The notes under the pieces: model-generated
What the model was told of the DNA's origin: nothing
The model's input: only the letters and a program-made list of their open reading frames with translations
The model's database searches: none
Made by a program: the position numbers and the translations under genes
Shown: positions 1-9,348 of the stretch, in pieces
Layout: each line of letters begins with the position of its first letter
Position numbering within the stretch: position 1 is the stretch's first letter
NCBI RefSeq assembly: GCF_014905135.1
Contig: NZ_CP041406.1
Location: 310,001 to 374,000 of the forward strand
Origin: Sulfurimonas paralvinellae
Lineage (GTDB): Bacteria > Campylobacterota > Campylobacteria > Campylobacterales > Sulfurimonadaceae
Direction of reading: 5' to 3'
Length of the DNA: 64,000 nucleotides

Positions 1-1353
1 TTAACAGAGTATGCCTCTTGGGCACTTGACAATCCTGCACTCTTCGCGACACAGGAAAAAAATCAAAAAGTCCTTTTGGAGTTCGTATCGGCAAATCCGA
101 CGGGACCACTTCATATTGGGCATGCTCGCGGTGCTGTTTACGGTGATACCCTCTACCGCCTTGCAAAGCATCTTGGTTATGATATCACTGCAGAGTATTA
201 TGTAAATGATGCAGGCAATCAGATAGACCTTCTTGGACTTTCCATACAACTGCATGGTCGTGAAAATCTTTTGGATGAAACTGTAGAGTATCCGGAGAGC
301 TATTACCGTGGAGAGTATCTCGATGCACTTTCACGAGAGGCTATGGAAAAATTCGGTGCCGATATCTTTCATGATGAATCACGTCAGCGTGAACTTGCTA
401 TGTGGGCAAAAGATGAAGTGATGAAGATCATTGTCAAAGACCTTGCCGATACGAACATTCATTTCGATACTTTTGTATATGAATCTACTCTTTATGATGA
501 CTGGGACAGAGTCATGAAGAAAATGGGTGATGGCATCTATGAAAAAGATGGCAAAGTCTGGATAGCTTCAGAGGCAAAAGGGGATGAAAAAGACAGAGTC
601 GTTGTACGTGAAGATGGGCGTCCTACCTATCTTGCAGGTGATATAGTTTATCATAACCAGAAATTTGAGCGTGGATACGATCACTACATCAACATCTGGG
701 GAGCAGATCATCACGGGTATATTGCACGTGTAAAGGCGGCTATTGAGTATCTTGGATATGATTCAAACAAGCTCGAGGTACTGCTTTCGCAGATGGTCAG
801 TCTCTTAAAAGACGGTGAACCTTACAAAATGAGTAAGCGTGCGGGTAATGTCATTTTAATGAGTGACATAGTTGAGGAGATAGGTGCGGATGCATTGCGT
901 TTTATCTTTGCGAGCAAAAAAAGTGATACGGCGTTAGAGTTTGACCTTGCAGAATTTAAAAAGCAGGACAGCTCAAACCCTATCTTTTACATTCAATATG
1001 CTCACGCACGTATTCAAACACTGCTTTCTAAGAGTGAGTTAAACAGAGATGAGATACTTGCTGCGACGCTCAAAGGGCTTGATGCGCAGGCAGATTCATT
1101 ACTCTTTGATGCGCTTTTACTGCCTGAAGTTGTCGAAGATGCATTCAATACGCGTCAAGTGCAAAAACTGACAGATTATCTCAAATCATTGGCGGCATCA
1201 CTGCATAAGTTCTACTATGATGTCCGGATGATCGGTACAGAAGATGAAGCAAAACTCTTAAAGCTAATGCTTGTTGTCGCACTTAGCATTAAAACAGGGC
1301 TTTCTCTTATGGGAATTGAAGCAAAAGACAAAATGGTAAAAGAAGAGGAGTAA
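1..1353 (+). CDS. argS: arginyl-tRNA synthetase, 5' end outside window
   Basis: Charges tRNA-Arg with arginine in the cytosol. The frame is open from base 1, so the gene enters from outside the window and roughly 80 N-terminal residues are missing; any ATG or TTG inside the visible part is internal. Visible are the class I signature HIGHARG (around base 112-132), a KMSKRAG loop (about base 827-847) and the helical anticodon-binding C-terminus beginning with YAHARIQTLL. The stop codon lies in the loop of a terminator hairpin shared with the convergent gene. One TGCGTGAG-type octamer lies at 1011. The identification is secure from the two catalytic motifs. Confidence 0.97.
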   Translation, partial: LTEYASWALDNPALFATQEKNQKVLLEFVSANPTGPLHIGHARGAVYGDTLYRLAKHLGYDITAEYYVNDAGNQIDLLGLSIQLHGRENLLDETVEYPESYYRGEYLDALSREAMEKFGADIFHDESRQRELAMWAKDEVMKIIVKDLADTNIHFDTFVYESTLYDDWDRVMKKMGDGIYEKDGKVWIASEAKGDEKDRVVVREDGRPTYLAGDIVYHNQKFERGYDHYINIWGADHHGYIARVKAAIEYLGYDSNKLEVLLSQMVSLLKDGEPYKMSKRAGNVILMSDIVEEIGADALRFIFASKKSDTALEFDLAEFKKQDSSNPIFYIQYAHARIQTLLSKSELNRDEILAATLKGLDAQADSLLFDALLLPEVVEDAFNTRQVQKLTDYLKSLAASLHKFYYDVRMIGTEDEAKLLKLMLVVALSIKTGLSLMGIEAKDKMVKEEE

Positions 1354-1371
1354 GACTCTTCTTCTATTTTT
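1340..1371. terminator. hairpin terminator between argS and the L,D-transpeptidase gene
   Basis: An 8-bp stem (AAGAAGAG at 1340-1347 with CTCTTCTT at 1356-1363) encloses the argS stop codon and is followed by CTATTTTT. It serves the plus strand best. The stop codon of the convergent gene begins right at its edge (1364). Confidence 0.6.
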
Positions 1372-2050
1372 GCGAGTTTCTTAAAGCTGGGTAGTACCTT
1401 TTGACCTCATTGAGATATTTCTTGGGAATCTGAATCAAGATTGGATTTTTTTTCTTGTCTAACCACATCACAATTCTTTTGAGATCCTTCTCTTTCATAG
1501 AAGTACACCCGACAGTCGGAATATTATCACCTCTTTGTATATGCAAAAAAATGCATGAGCCTCTTTGCGCTGCTGCGTGAGGGTTATGTGCGACAAAGAC
1601 ACCTGTTTTGTAGAGTTCATCGTCTCTACGCATATGTTCAAAGCTTTTTTCATCACCATGTGCCTGAATGATTTGATTGTAAAACGGAGAGTTGCTGTCA
1701 TCGACACAAATGGTGTCTGTATCGGCATGAATGTATGGAAGTTTTGTTCTGAATTTATAATCATAACCAAAAGCATCTGTTAGGCTAAAGATACCGGCAG
1801 GGGCTTTTTTATCGCCTTCATGCTTTACTGGTTCATTTGTTGCGTGAGGAATATTTTCTATGCCAATTCCCCATCCTAAACCATTTTTTCCAAGATTGAC
1901 TTTGAAATCTTTGCATACGACTTTTTCATTCTCATAGCATGTTAAAGTTGCACGGCTGCTGTTAAAATCATCGGCAACTACTAAGACAATCTGTTGTGAT
2001 GAAAACAACAATGTTGAAAAACTTAGTGTAATTAAGAAACTTTTTATCAT
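1364..2050 (-). CDS. L,D-transpeptidase family (YkuD-type) exported protein
   Basis: Probable periplasmic L,D-transpeptidase-fold enzyme acting on peptidoglycan stem peptides. The start at 2050 (228 aa) gives a clean signal peptide (MIKSFLITLSFSTLLFSS); an upstream in-frame start would add 29 residues in front of it and is disfavoured. The C-terminal half carries the family's catalytic stretch, with FLHI about 12 residues before TVGCTS, the Cys being the expected nucleophile. KKAPAGIFSLTDAFG matches the conserved 'PxGxF' start of the domain. It is divergent from the GNAT gene and convergent with argS. Whether it cross-links, trims or anchors proteins cannot be told. Two TGCGTGAG octamers lie in it (1574, 1841). 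Confidence 0.8.
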   Translation of the reverse strand: MIKSFLITLSFSTLLFSSQQIVLVVADDFNSSRATLTCYENEKVVCKDFKVNLGKNGLGWGIGIENIPHATNEPVKHEGDKKAPAGIFSLTDAFGYDYKFRTKLPYIHADTDTICVDDSNSPFYNQIIQAHGDEKSFEHMRRDDELYKTGVFVAHNPHAAAQRGSCIFLHIQRGDNIPTVGCTSMKEKDLKRIVMWLDKKKNPILIQIPKKYLNEVKRYYPALRNSQK

Positions 2051-2116
2051 AAAGTATGGTACTATTACTATTATATGACTGACCTTAGAGAGTTGGGCAA
2101 AAAGGCAAAAAAAATT

Positions 2117-2740
2117 ATGAGCATTAAAATACGACAAGCAAAGGTTGAAGACGCGCCTTTTTTAGCACAGATGATGTTGCAAAGTTCTCGAGCGGGAAAG
2201 AAAGTTGGTCTTTTTGATCTTATCTTTGAAACCAATGATGACAAAGAACTTTTGAGAAAACTTGAACAGCTCGCACAGACAGAAGCAAAAAGCCATTGTA
2301 ATTATAGAAATTTTTTAATTGCGGAAATGGATGGACAAAGCGTCGGAACACTTTGCAGTTATGAGCCGCGTAAAGCGACAAAAGAGGTTTTTATTGCAGC
2401 ATTACAGGAAATTGGATGCTCAGAAACACTAGAAAATACTTTGGAAGTTTTTTACGGCTGTAAACTTGATGTAAGTCGTACTGCATTGATGTTTGATTTT
2501 ATGGAAGAGCTTGAAGGTTTCCTTGATGTAGGCGTTTTGAAGGCATTGATGCACAAATCACTCCTTAGTGCTCGTCTCAAAGGCTATAGCATAGCACAGA
2601 CTATCATTGAGATAGGTTCACTCGAAGCAGAACTTTTATACGAAAAACTAGGTTTTTCAGTAATTGATGAAAAAGAGTGTGAAAGTTATAAAGAGATCTT
2701 TGGAAGAAGCGGCTTGAAACTTCTTTCTATATCATTTTAG
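2117..2740 (+). CDS. GNAT-like N-acetyltransferase domain protein
   Basis: The product starts IKIRQAKVEDAPFLAQMM, the usual first strand and helix of a GNAT fold, and ends with a segment (ELLYEKLGFSVIDEKE) like the family's C-terminal 'YEKLGF' signature. The ATG at 2117 is chosen because it places this strand at the N-terminus; an ATG at 2075 would add 14 lysine-rich residues without family support. About 207 aa, soluble. The substrate is unknown. Its stop codon is followed immediately by the AGGAG that appears to serve the NhaC gene, so the two are probably cotranscribed. Confidence 0.65.
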   Translation: MSIKIRQAKVEDAPFLAQMMLQSSRAGKKVGLFDLIFETNDDKELLRKLEQLAQTEAKSHCNYRNFLIAEMDGQSVGTLCSYEPRKATKEVFIAALQEIGCSETLENTLEVFYGCKLDVSRTALMFDFMEELEGFLDVGVLKALMHKSLLSARLKGYSIAQTIIEIGSLEAELLYEKLGFSVIDEKECESYKEIFGRSGLKLLSISF

Positions 2741-2764
2741 GAGAGTAGCATCGAGCTCTCTTTT

Positions 2765-4114
2765 TTGTCTGTAGTGCCGTCTCTAGCTGCAATTGCTCTT
2801 GCTTTGTACTCACGCAATGTACTTCTTTCTCTTTTTGGCGGCATTCTTGCCGGTGTTTTCATACTGCATGATTTTTCTTTTTTTACAACTGTTACAGAGA
2901 CGATTGCTCTGTTCTTTTCACTCTTAAGCGAGCCGTGGATTCTAAAAACACTGGCTTTTGCCATTTTGGTTGGCAGTGTGATGGAATTGCTTGAGAGAAG
3001 CGGCGGCATAAACGGTTTTGTGGCTTACATGACCGAGCGTTCAAAACTTGTCAGCTCACCGCGTTCTGCATTGATGGTAAGCTATATTATCGGTGTTGTG
3101 ATTTTTATTGAGTCTTCCATCACTTCTTTGATCGCCGGTGCTGTAGGGCGGCCGCTTTGTGATAAAGAAGGTGTCCCTCACGCAAAGCTTGCTTTTGTCT
3201 GTGACTCGACATCGGCACCTATCAGTTCTTTATTGGTACTTAACGGCTGGGGTGCACTGCTGCTTGGTCTCATTGCCACACAGATTGAGAGTGGATTTAT
3301 CAGTGGTGAGAGTGTTGACTGGTTGATCGAGAGTGTGGTTTTTAATTTTTACTCTATGAGTGCTTTGCTGGTCACTTTTTTGGCTGTATGGTTCAATATA
3401 GAGATAGGCCCGATGAAAAATGCAACACCGCCAAAAGTACATGCGCATATATCACTCTCACACAAAGCACCTATGTCATATATGCTCGCACCCATCTTTG
3501 TTATGATCGTATCGGTGTTTGTTTTTCTCTATATGACAGGTTCAGGAAATATGCTCAAAGGAAGTGGCTCAAGCTCCATTTTTTACACTATGCTTACAAC
3601 GCTTGGTTTTATGTATATTCTTTATGTAGTGAAGGGGAAAATGAGCTCAAAAAGTTATTTCATATCGGCTTTTATCGGAGGAAAAAAACTCTTTGGCATT
3701 GCGATGATACTGCTGTTTGCATTTGCCATCGGAAAAGTGACGAGTGAGCTGAGGACCGGACTTTATCTTGCCTCACTTGCTTCAGACAATCTCGCTCCTG
3801 TTTTTTTGGCAGGAGTTATATTTCTGCTGAGTTCTCTCATCTCATTTTCAACAGGAACAAGCTGGGGGACGTTTTCTATTATGATTCCCATTGCCGTACC
3901 GATGGCGACTGGACTTGATGCAAATGTGGCGCTTGCCATGGGCGCGGTTATCAGCGGCGGTGTTTTTGGAGACCACTGCTCACCCATCTCGGATACTACC
4001 ATCATATCGTCATTAGCAAGTGATTGTGAGGTCATAGAACATGTGAAAACGCAACTGCCTTATGCGCTCATCAGCGGTGGTATTGCGTTTATTTTATTTG
4101 TGATTTTCTCTTAA
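2765..4114 (+). CDS. NhaC-family Na+/H+ antiporter
   Basis: Inner-membrane antiporter of the NhaC family, about 449 aa with roughly 11-12 hydrophobic segments. The N-terminus SVVPSLAAIALALYSRNVLL and the late motifs SFSTGTSWGTFSIMIPIA and VFGDHCSPISDTTIISS are hallmark NhaC stretches. The start is uncertain. In-frame TAG at 2738-2740 bounds it, there is no ATG before the conserved N-terminus, TTG at 2765 sits 21 bases from the only good ribosome site (AGGAG at 2739-2743), and an ATC at 2750 has ideal spacing. TTG is used here. The stop overlaps the convergent exoX stop by 4 bases. The exchanged organic or inorganic ion cannot be told. Confidence 0.85.
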   Translation: MSVVPSLAAIALALYSRNVLLSLFGGILAGVFILHDFSFFTTVTETIALFFSLLSEPWILKTLAFAILVGSVMELLERSGGINGFVAYMTERSKLVSSPRSALMVSYIIGVVIFIESSITSLIAGAVGRPLCDKEGVPHAKLAFVCDSTSAPISSLLVLNGWGALLLGLIATQIESGFISGESVDWLIESVVFNFYSMSALLVTFLAVWFNIEIGPMKNATPPKVHAHISLSHKAPMSYMLAPIFVMIVSVFVFLYMTGSGNMLKGSGSSSIFYTMLTTLGFMYILYVVKGKMSSKSYFISAFIGGKKLFGIAMILLFAFAIGKVTSELRTGLYLASLASDNLAPVFLAGVIFLLSSLISFSTGTSWGTFSIMIPIAVPMATGLDANVALAMGAVISGGVFGDHCSPISDTTIISSLASDCEVIEHVKTQLPYALISGGIAFILFVIFS

Positions 4115-4851
4115 CTCTCTAAATAGTAGTTAATAGAGTAGCGCATATCATCATCGAGATTTTCCATATTGCCAAGCATCCAGCGAAGGTAGCCTGCATC
4201 TTCTCTGGCGACTTCTTCGAGTGTTTTTCCTTTGTGCTTGCCGAATCGAAATGTTTTTACCAAGATGGGGGTGTTTGTCAGGTCGACCATCTTTTCAACC
4301 GGATTTTCACCTGGGAATTTTTCTTGAACTGCCTCTCGCAGTTTTGTTAAAAAGAGTTTGAGTACGAGTACATCACCGATAGCGTCATGGGCTTTTACTT
4401 CTATGCCAAGAGCATCTGCCTCTTTTTGTTCTTCTTTATAAAGTTCCATTTTGTATCGAAAATACTGTAGACGGTGGGCATCTTCATCTGCAAAGATATG
4501 TTTTGCCACACGCAGGGTGTCGATGACCTTCATCTGCACATCAAACCCCTCTTTTTCAAGCATCTTCAGATCAAAAGGGGCGTTGTGGATGATCATGTAG
4601 TTATCAGGAGTGTTAAGCTCAAGAAGTCGTTTATAGGCAGAGGTATCTCTGCATGCCGGTTTGTCTTGAATCATCTCCGGTGTGATGCCGTGGACTTCCA
4701 TCGCTGCGAAATTGATGGGTACATCGCTTGAGCAGAACTCATTGTGCACCTCGATATCTTTTGCGCCTAAGACCATGTATCCAAGCTGAATAACTCTGTC
4801 ATTTTCATCCGTTCCCGTTGTTTCCGTATCTAAGATTATATATTTTGCCAT
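4111..4851 (-). CDS. exoX: DEDDh 3'-5' exonuclease, ExoX-like
   Basis: Cytosolic DnaQ-type exonuclease, 246 aa. ILDTETTG is the ExoI motif carrying the first Asp and Glu, HNAPFDLKML is ExoII, and HDAIGDVLVL is ExoIII with the DEDDh His and Asp. The C-terminus (FRFGKHKGKTLEEVAREDAGYLRWML) closely resembles the tail domain of E. coli ExoX as I recall it, which favours ExoX over the DNA polymerase III epsilon subunit. The likely role is DNA repair, trimming single-stranded or duplex 3' ends. It starts 14 bases after the DUF4139 gene on the same strand, so the two may form an operon. Confidence 0.8.
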   Translation of the reverse strand: MAKYIILDTETTGTDENDRVIQLGYMVLGAKDIEVHNEFCSSDVPINFAAMEVHGITPEMIQDKPACRDTSAYKRLLELNTPDNYMIIHNAPFDLKMLEKEGFDVQMKVIDTLRVAKHIFADEDAHRLQYFRYKMELYKEEQKEADALGIEVKAHDAIGDVLVLKLFLTKLREAVQEKFPGENPVEKMVDLTNTPILVKTFRFGKHKGKTLEEVAREDAGYLRWMLGNMENLDDDMRYSINYYLES

Positions 4852-4865
4852 GTTTCTTCTTTGTA

Positions 4866-6023
4866 TTATCGTCTGTTGCTTTGAAATCGAACATCAAAAC
4901 TACGCTCTGAGTTCGCTTTTACTTTGAGTGTAAATGTAACTAAATTTCCCTTAGTGTAAACATATTTGAGCTTTGAATGGATGCGTGAGCTCTGTTTCTT
5001 GTTAAATGGAATCTGCAGGGTTAGCATTTTATCTTCATCTGAATTGTTGAGGAGCTTGTATGTTACCGTAACGTCAAATGCTGTTTTTGTGTCATTGCGT
5101 GAGTGCATTGTCTGTGTTACTTTTGTGTCAAAATCTTTACCTACCTGCAGTTTAAGCGGAGCGTTCTTCGGTGTATTTGCAATGCTGTTCTCGCCAAGAA
5201 GCAGTTTTTCGCCCTCATCATCTCTATAGATACGCACTATTCCCGCAGGAAGTTCTTTTTGCAGACCTTTGAGATGTATGTTGTGTGTAACCCTGCTTGA
5301 ACGCTCACCCATAAGATAGAGAGGATTGTTCATCAATGCAGTGTAATCGCTTTTGATAGAGATATTTTCCGCCCCAAAGAGTTTGACTCTGTGTTTTTGG
5401 TATGTATTGAGATCAATCTTTCTCGGTAAGGTATATTTATGGTAACTGGAAACTGCTTTATGTGTCGGTTTAGCGGTTTTGTCCATTGCAGTCATATTGC
5501 TTCTATACATGACAGGTTGTGGATGGCTGTATGCTCTGCTGATATCGCCTGCAAGAAGATTTACGGTTGCATTTTTAAAATCTTTTCCCGAATTGTTTGT
5601 GATGTCGATCCATGCCGTGAGATTCACCTGATCTTTATGGATGTTCAGAACATAGTCAGCTGCAAAGCTGATGTTTTGTGCGAGATAGCTGAGTTTTACA
5701 TCTGCTTTGAGTGTTTTTGCACTTTTTATATCAAATGTAAGTTTGTTCGTAAGCTCTTTGTTTTTTGCCAAATCCTGCTGTGAGATTCTTTTAGGTCTGT
5801 ATGATTGTGAGTAGAGTGTGACTTCTTTTGGCAATTTGATATCGACGGAGTTGTCAAGAAGTGTATTTGGCAGATTGTCATAAACAAATTCTTTTTCATC
5901 TTTTTGGATTTCAATCTCTTGAGACTCCTGAACTAGGGCTATATTTGAGTTATAAATGGTAAGTGTGGTCGCAAAAATTGTCTGCGTGAGGACAAAGCCT
6001 GAGAGTAAAATTATTCTTTTCAT
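4866..6023 (-). CDS. DUF4139-domain exported protein
   Basis: 385-aa protein with a signal peptide (MKRIILLSGFVLTQTIFAT). The body is beta-rich and carries the DUF4139 pattern: YVLNIHKDQVNLTAWIDITNNSGKDFKNATVNLLAGDI in the middle and KNAPLKLQVGKDFD further on. A ribosome site (AAGGA) sits just before ATG 6023. Location is probably periplasm or cell surface; no enzymatic function is known for the domain. Three TGCGTGAG octamers lie here (4982, 5096, 5983), the last inside the signal-peptide codons read as Leu-Thr-Gln on the minus strand. Confidence 0.75.
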   Translation of the reverse strand: MKRIILLSGFVLTQTIFATTLTIYNSNIALVQESQEIEIQKDEKEFVYDNLPNTLLDNSVDIKLPKEVTLYSQSYRPKRISQQDLAKNKELTNKLTFDIKSAKTLKADVKLSYLAQNISFAADYVLNIHKDQVNLTAWIDITNNSGKDFKNATVNLLAGDISRAYSHPQPVMYRSNMTAMDKTAKPTHKAVSSYHKYTLPRKIDLNTYQKHRVKLFGAENISIKSDYTALMNNPLYLMGERSSRVTHNIHLKGLQKELPAGIVRIYRDDEGEKLLLGENSIANTPKNAPLKLQVGKDFDTKVTQTMHSRNDTKTAFDVTVTYKLLNNSDEDKMLTLQIPFNKKQSSRIHSKLKYVYTKGNLVTFTLKVKANSERSFDVRFQSNRR

Positions 6024-6086
6024 TTTTTAATTCCTTTTCGGTATAAAAGTATGATACACTTGTAAAAAAAATAAAAGGCAACAGGT

Positions 6087-7214
6087 TTGATAGAAACTCC
6101 TTTGGCATACCTTTTCGTTATCGCTGCGAGCGTAACTTTTTTTCATCTACTAGCGACAAAAACGAAACTGCAGATCTTTGAGTACCTTCCTGCCGTGGTT
6201 ATGATCTATGCTTTTATGATGTTGCTTGCCTCGCTTGGAACATTTCACTATAACGCCGATATCAACAATGTTTACAAACTCACAAAGACAAATTTGCTGC
6301 CTGCCATGCTTTTTTTAATGCTTTTGGAGATTGACCTCAGACACTTTTTAAAACTTGGCAAAAAACTGCTTATCGCATACGCTCTTGCTGTTGTCTCCAT
6401 TGCTGTCGGCTTTATAGCTGTTGCTTTTGTCTTTCATTTTAACCATGATATGTCGGCGGCTTTTGGTGCGTTGGCCGGCAGCTGGATGGGAGGCACGGCC
6501 AATATGGTGGCCGTCGGTAGTGCGTTAGGCGTGAGTGAAGATGCTTTTGCCTATGCGCTTGTTGTTGACAGTGTGAACTATACGCTTTGGGTGATGTTTC
6601 TGCTGGCCCTCGTGCCCTTTGCCAAAGTTTTCAACCGTTTTACGAAGAGTGAAGCAAATCTTGCCTATCTCAGTGAAATAGGCTGTGCCTGTGCCATGGG
6701 AGCGAAGCGTTACTGGCTGCTTATCGCTCTGGCACTTTTTGCTTCATTGGCTTCTCAGGTCTTGGCAAACTATATAACGTTGCTCAACCATACGACAACT
6801 ATTGTTATCATTGCAACCCTTATGGGAGTCGGCGCATCTTATACTCCTCTGCGTGAGCTTAACGGCTCAAGTGAGGTAGCAACGACGATGCTCTACATTA
6901 TCATAGCACTGATCGGTTCAAAAGCGGTCATAGAGGATTTCAGTGGTCTTGGCATCTATGTCATAGCAGGCTTTGTGATTTTACTCACGCATGCGCTGCT
7001 TATGGTTCTTGGTGCGAAGATCTTTAAACTCGATCTTTTCAGCATCGCCGTTGCCTCTTTGGCAAATATCGGCGGGGTTGCCTCTGCGCCAATTTTGGCC
7101 GCAACATATAACAAAAAGCTTGTGAGTGTCGGTGTGTTGATGGCGATTATGGGCTATCTCATCGGAACTTTCGGCGGACTGCTTGTGGGGGATATACTTC
7201 TGAAAATGTCGTAG
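6087..7214 (+). CDS. DUF819 family membrane protein
   Basis: 375-aa integral membrane protein with about ten hydrophobic segments and the glycine-rich GSWMGGTANMVAVGSALG stretch typical of DUF819 (YjcL-like) proteins. A second half-repeat ending ASLANIGGVASAPILAATYNK suggests two inverted halves, as in many carriers. It starts at TTG 6087, 8 bases after AAAAGG; no ATG is available before the first membrane segment. The transport substrate is unknown. Divergent from the DUF4139 gene with about 60 bases between the starts. Confidence 0.75.
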   Translation: MIETPLAYLFVIAASVTFFHLLATKTKLQIFEYLPAVVMIYAFMMLLASLGTFHYNADINNVYKLTKTNLLPAMLFLMLLEIDLRHFLKLGKKLLIAYALAVVSIAVGFIAVAFVFHFNHDMSAAFGALAGSWMGGTANMVAVGSALGVSEDAFAYALVVDSVNYTLWVMFLLALVPFAKVFNRFTKSEANLAYLSEIGCACAMGAKRYWLLIALALFASLASQVLANYITLLNHTTTIVIIATLMGVGASYTPLRELNGSSEVATTMLYIIIALIGSKAVIEDFSGLGIYVIAGFVILLTHALLMVLGAKIFKLDLFSIAVASLANIGGVASAPILAATYNKKLVSVGVLMAIMGYLIGTFGGLLVGDILLKMS

Positions 7215-7287
7215 TAGTCTGTGTGATTAAAGTCTCTATTCTTTTTTCTACGCTACAATCGAAATATTACTAATCAAAGGATATAAA

Positions 7288-7917
7288 ATGTTAAAAATAT
7301 TTTTCTCTCTATTGCTTTTCATAGCGAGTGCAAATGCTCTTGAAGAGATGGGAATTAAAGGCACAGGCGGCTGTGTATTGTCACAGAACAATCATGTCGA
7401 AGTTGGGTTTACGGCTTATAAAACACCGCTTAAAATCGGTGTCGGCGGAACTTTTGATAAAGTCAGTTACACGCCAAACAAAATAAGCGGCAGTAGTTTT
7501 CGTGATCTTTTTGTCGGATCTTCTGTGGTTATTGACACAAAGAGTGTAAACTCACACAATAAAGGGCGTGATGCCAAACTGGTCAAGTTCTTCTTTGACA
7601 ATATGAGCTCACAGACAATTACGGCTGAAATTACGGGCTATACACCGGACAAACGTTATAAAGGAAAACCAAAAACAGGTATATTTATGGTTGCGGTAAC
7701 GATGAACGGTGTGACAAGAAATGTACCGATGCGATACAGCTACTTTCAAGGGAAAATGAAAGCCGAAGGTGTTATAGACCTTTTTGATTTTAGTGCGAAC
7801 AGATCGCTTCAGGCTATTAACAAAGCATGCTACGAACTGCACCAGGGAAAAACATGGAATGATGTCACCATCTCCTTTACAACAGAGGTAAAAGCTAGCC
7901 TTTGCCATGCAAAATAA
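7288..7917 (+). CDS. YceI-family periplasmic protein
   Basis: 209 aa with a signal peptide (MLKIFFSLLLFIASANA) followed by the YceI lipocalin-like domain: VEVGFTAYKTPLKIGVGGTF is the standard early segment, and alternating beta strands run to the end. Family members bind polyprenoid or amphiphilic molecules in the periplasm and are often stress-induced. The start has a good site (AAAGGA). The two Cys (in GTGGCVLS and near the C-terminus, SLCHAK), plus one in NKACYEL, are unusual extras whose role is not evident. It stands as a single gene. Confidence 0.8.
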   Translation: MLKIFFSLLLFIASANALEEMGIKGTGGCVLSQNNHVEVGFTAYKTPLKIGVGGTFDKVSYTPNKISGSSFRDLFVGSSVVIDTKSVNSHNKGRDAKLVKFFFDNMSSQTITAEITGYTPDKRYKGKPKTGIFMVAVTMNGVTRNVPMRYSYFQGKMKAEGVIDLFDFSANRSLQAINKACYELHQGKTWNDVTISFTTEVKASLCHAK

Positions 7918-7939
7918 GTAATAAAGGCGTAAAAGAGCT

Positions 7940-8317
7940 GTGATAAACATCATTATCTTTTATATTGTGCTAGAACTCTATGAGGTTCAGTGGCAAAAGG
8001 CCGAAACAATCATGGGGATGCTTGCTCGAATGTACCGGTGGTATCAAAAGAGCATATTTCTTTTTCTCATTATGCATCCTACCTTCTATTTTGCCGTCTG
8101 GTTTGTTCTGCAAACGAACTACAATCCATACGCCGTGGCACTTTTACTTTTTAAATCTGCAGATATTATTACAAAGATAGTACTTATAAAAAAGGTCTTT
8201 ATTGACAAAGAGCTCTCACGGGAGTTTACGCTTTCGCTCTTTACGCCTATTGGCCCTTACATGCCTTATGTCGGTATTTTACTCTATCCTTTTTTCATCT
8301 ATATGGCACTTTCATGA
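7940..8317 (+). CDS. small integral membrane protein, unknown
   Basis: 125 aa from a GTG start at 7940 (no ATG upstream in frame). About three hydrophobic segments (near residues 36-57, 64-84 and 104-124) with a basic loop (ITKIVLIKKVFIDKELSREF). I do not recognise a family. The stop overlaps the ATG of the dipeptide epimerase by 4 bases (ATGA), so translation of the two is probably coupled and the product may act with the epimerase, for example at the inner membrane in cell-wall peptide handling; that link is inference. Confidence 0.65.
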   Translation: MINIIIFYIVLELYEVQWQKAETIMGMLARMYRWYQKSIFLFLIMHPTFYFAVWFVLQTNYNPYAVALLLFKSADIITKIVLIKKVFIDKELSREFTLSLFTPIGPYMPYVGILLYPFFIYMALS

Positions 8318-9348
8318 AGATAGAAGAGATATCCCTCACGCAAGAAAAGATTCCTCTTAAAACACCTTTTATAACTGCCTTGCGTGAGGTAAAGGATGTA
8401 GAGTTTATCCGTGTGAAAATTCTCTGTGACAACGGAGCTTTTGCTTACGGTGAAGCACCGGCGACCAAGGCGGTTACCGGTGAAACACTTGAATCCATCA
8501 AGCAGAATATCACACAACTGCAAAATTTACTCATAGGCCATACTCCCCAAGAGGCACTTTCAATTCTGCATGCAAGCGGCATTGGCTCAAGCGCAAAAGC
8601 GGCTTTGGATATGGCGCTTCTTTTTTTAACGGCTAAGATGAACAACCAGAATCTCGATACATATTTTGGTATCAGTGATTTGGGTGCAATAAAAACAGAT
8701 ATCACTATCAGCCTCAATGCAGAGCAAAAGATGCTTTTGGATGCAAAAAAAGCTCTGCGTGAGGGAAAAGATATCTTAAAAGTGAAGCTCGGCTCTGACA
8801 TCATGCATGCCGTAGAGGTAACTAAAATGCTCTCACGTGAGCTGCCTCATGCAAAACTTTTGATAGATGCCAATCAGGCATGGAGTTTGAAAGATTCACT
8901 CTATTATCTGCGTGAGGTGAAGCAATACACTCTGGAGCTTATCGAGCAGCCAGTGGTTGCAGATGATCTGGAAGCACTTAAAAAGATAACTCACGCAAGC
9001 AGTGTACCTATCCTAGCGGATGAGGCTGTATTTACTTTGGATGATGTCAAACGCGTTGTCGAAGACGATTATGCCGATATGATCAACATTAAACTTATGA
9101 AGTGCGGCGGCGTTACCAAAGCCATAGAGATTTTAGAGTATGCCAGAGATAAAAATGTTGTTTGTATGCTTGGGTCGATGCTCGAAGGTCCATACTCCAT
9201 CAATGCAGCACTCTATCTGGCTTTTGCCTATCGAGATGTCATCAGATATGTTGATCTCGATTCACCGCTGCTCTATAAAGAGCTGCCAACTGAGTTGGAT
9301 TTTAATTATGAAGCCAACACAATTACTTTTCAGCCGGCTTTGCGATAA
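8314..9348 (+). CDS. dipeptide epimerase (L-Ala-D/L-Glu epimerase-like), enolase superfamily
   Basis: 344-aa soluble enzyme of the muconate-lactonizing subgroup. LKVKLG supplies the catalytic Lys pair of the KxK motif; LIDANQAWS, LIEQPV and LADEAV supply the three metal ligands Asp, Glu and Asp; NIKLMKCGG supplies the second catalytic Lys. This layout is that of Ala-Glu epimerases that recycle murein peptides. It is translationally coupled to the upstream membrane protein and its last 26 bases overlap the convergent nhaA. It holds five uptake-like octamers (8335, 8381, 8756, 8909, 8990). The exact dipeptide substrate cannot be read from sequence. Confidence 0.82.
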   Translation: MKIEEISLTQEKIPLKTPFITALREVKDVEFIRVKILCDNGAFAYGEAPATKAVTGETLESIKQNITQLQNLLIGHTPQEALSILHASGIGSSAKAALDMALLFLTAKMNNQNLDTYFGISDLGAIKTDITISLNAEQKMLLDAKKALREGKDILKVKLGSDIMHAVEVTKMLSRELPHAKLLIDANQAWSLKDSLYYLREVKQYTLELIEQPVVADDLEALKKITHASSVPILADEAVFTLDDVKRVVEDDYADMINIKLMKCGGVTKAIEILEYARDKNVVCMLGSMLEGPYSINAALYLAFAYRDVIRYVDLDSPLLYKELPTELDFNYEANTITFQPALR

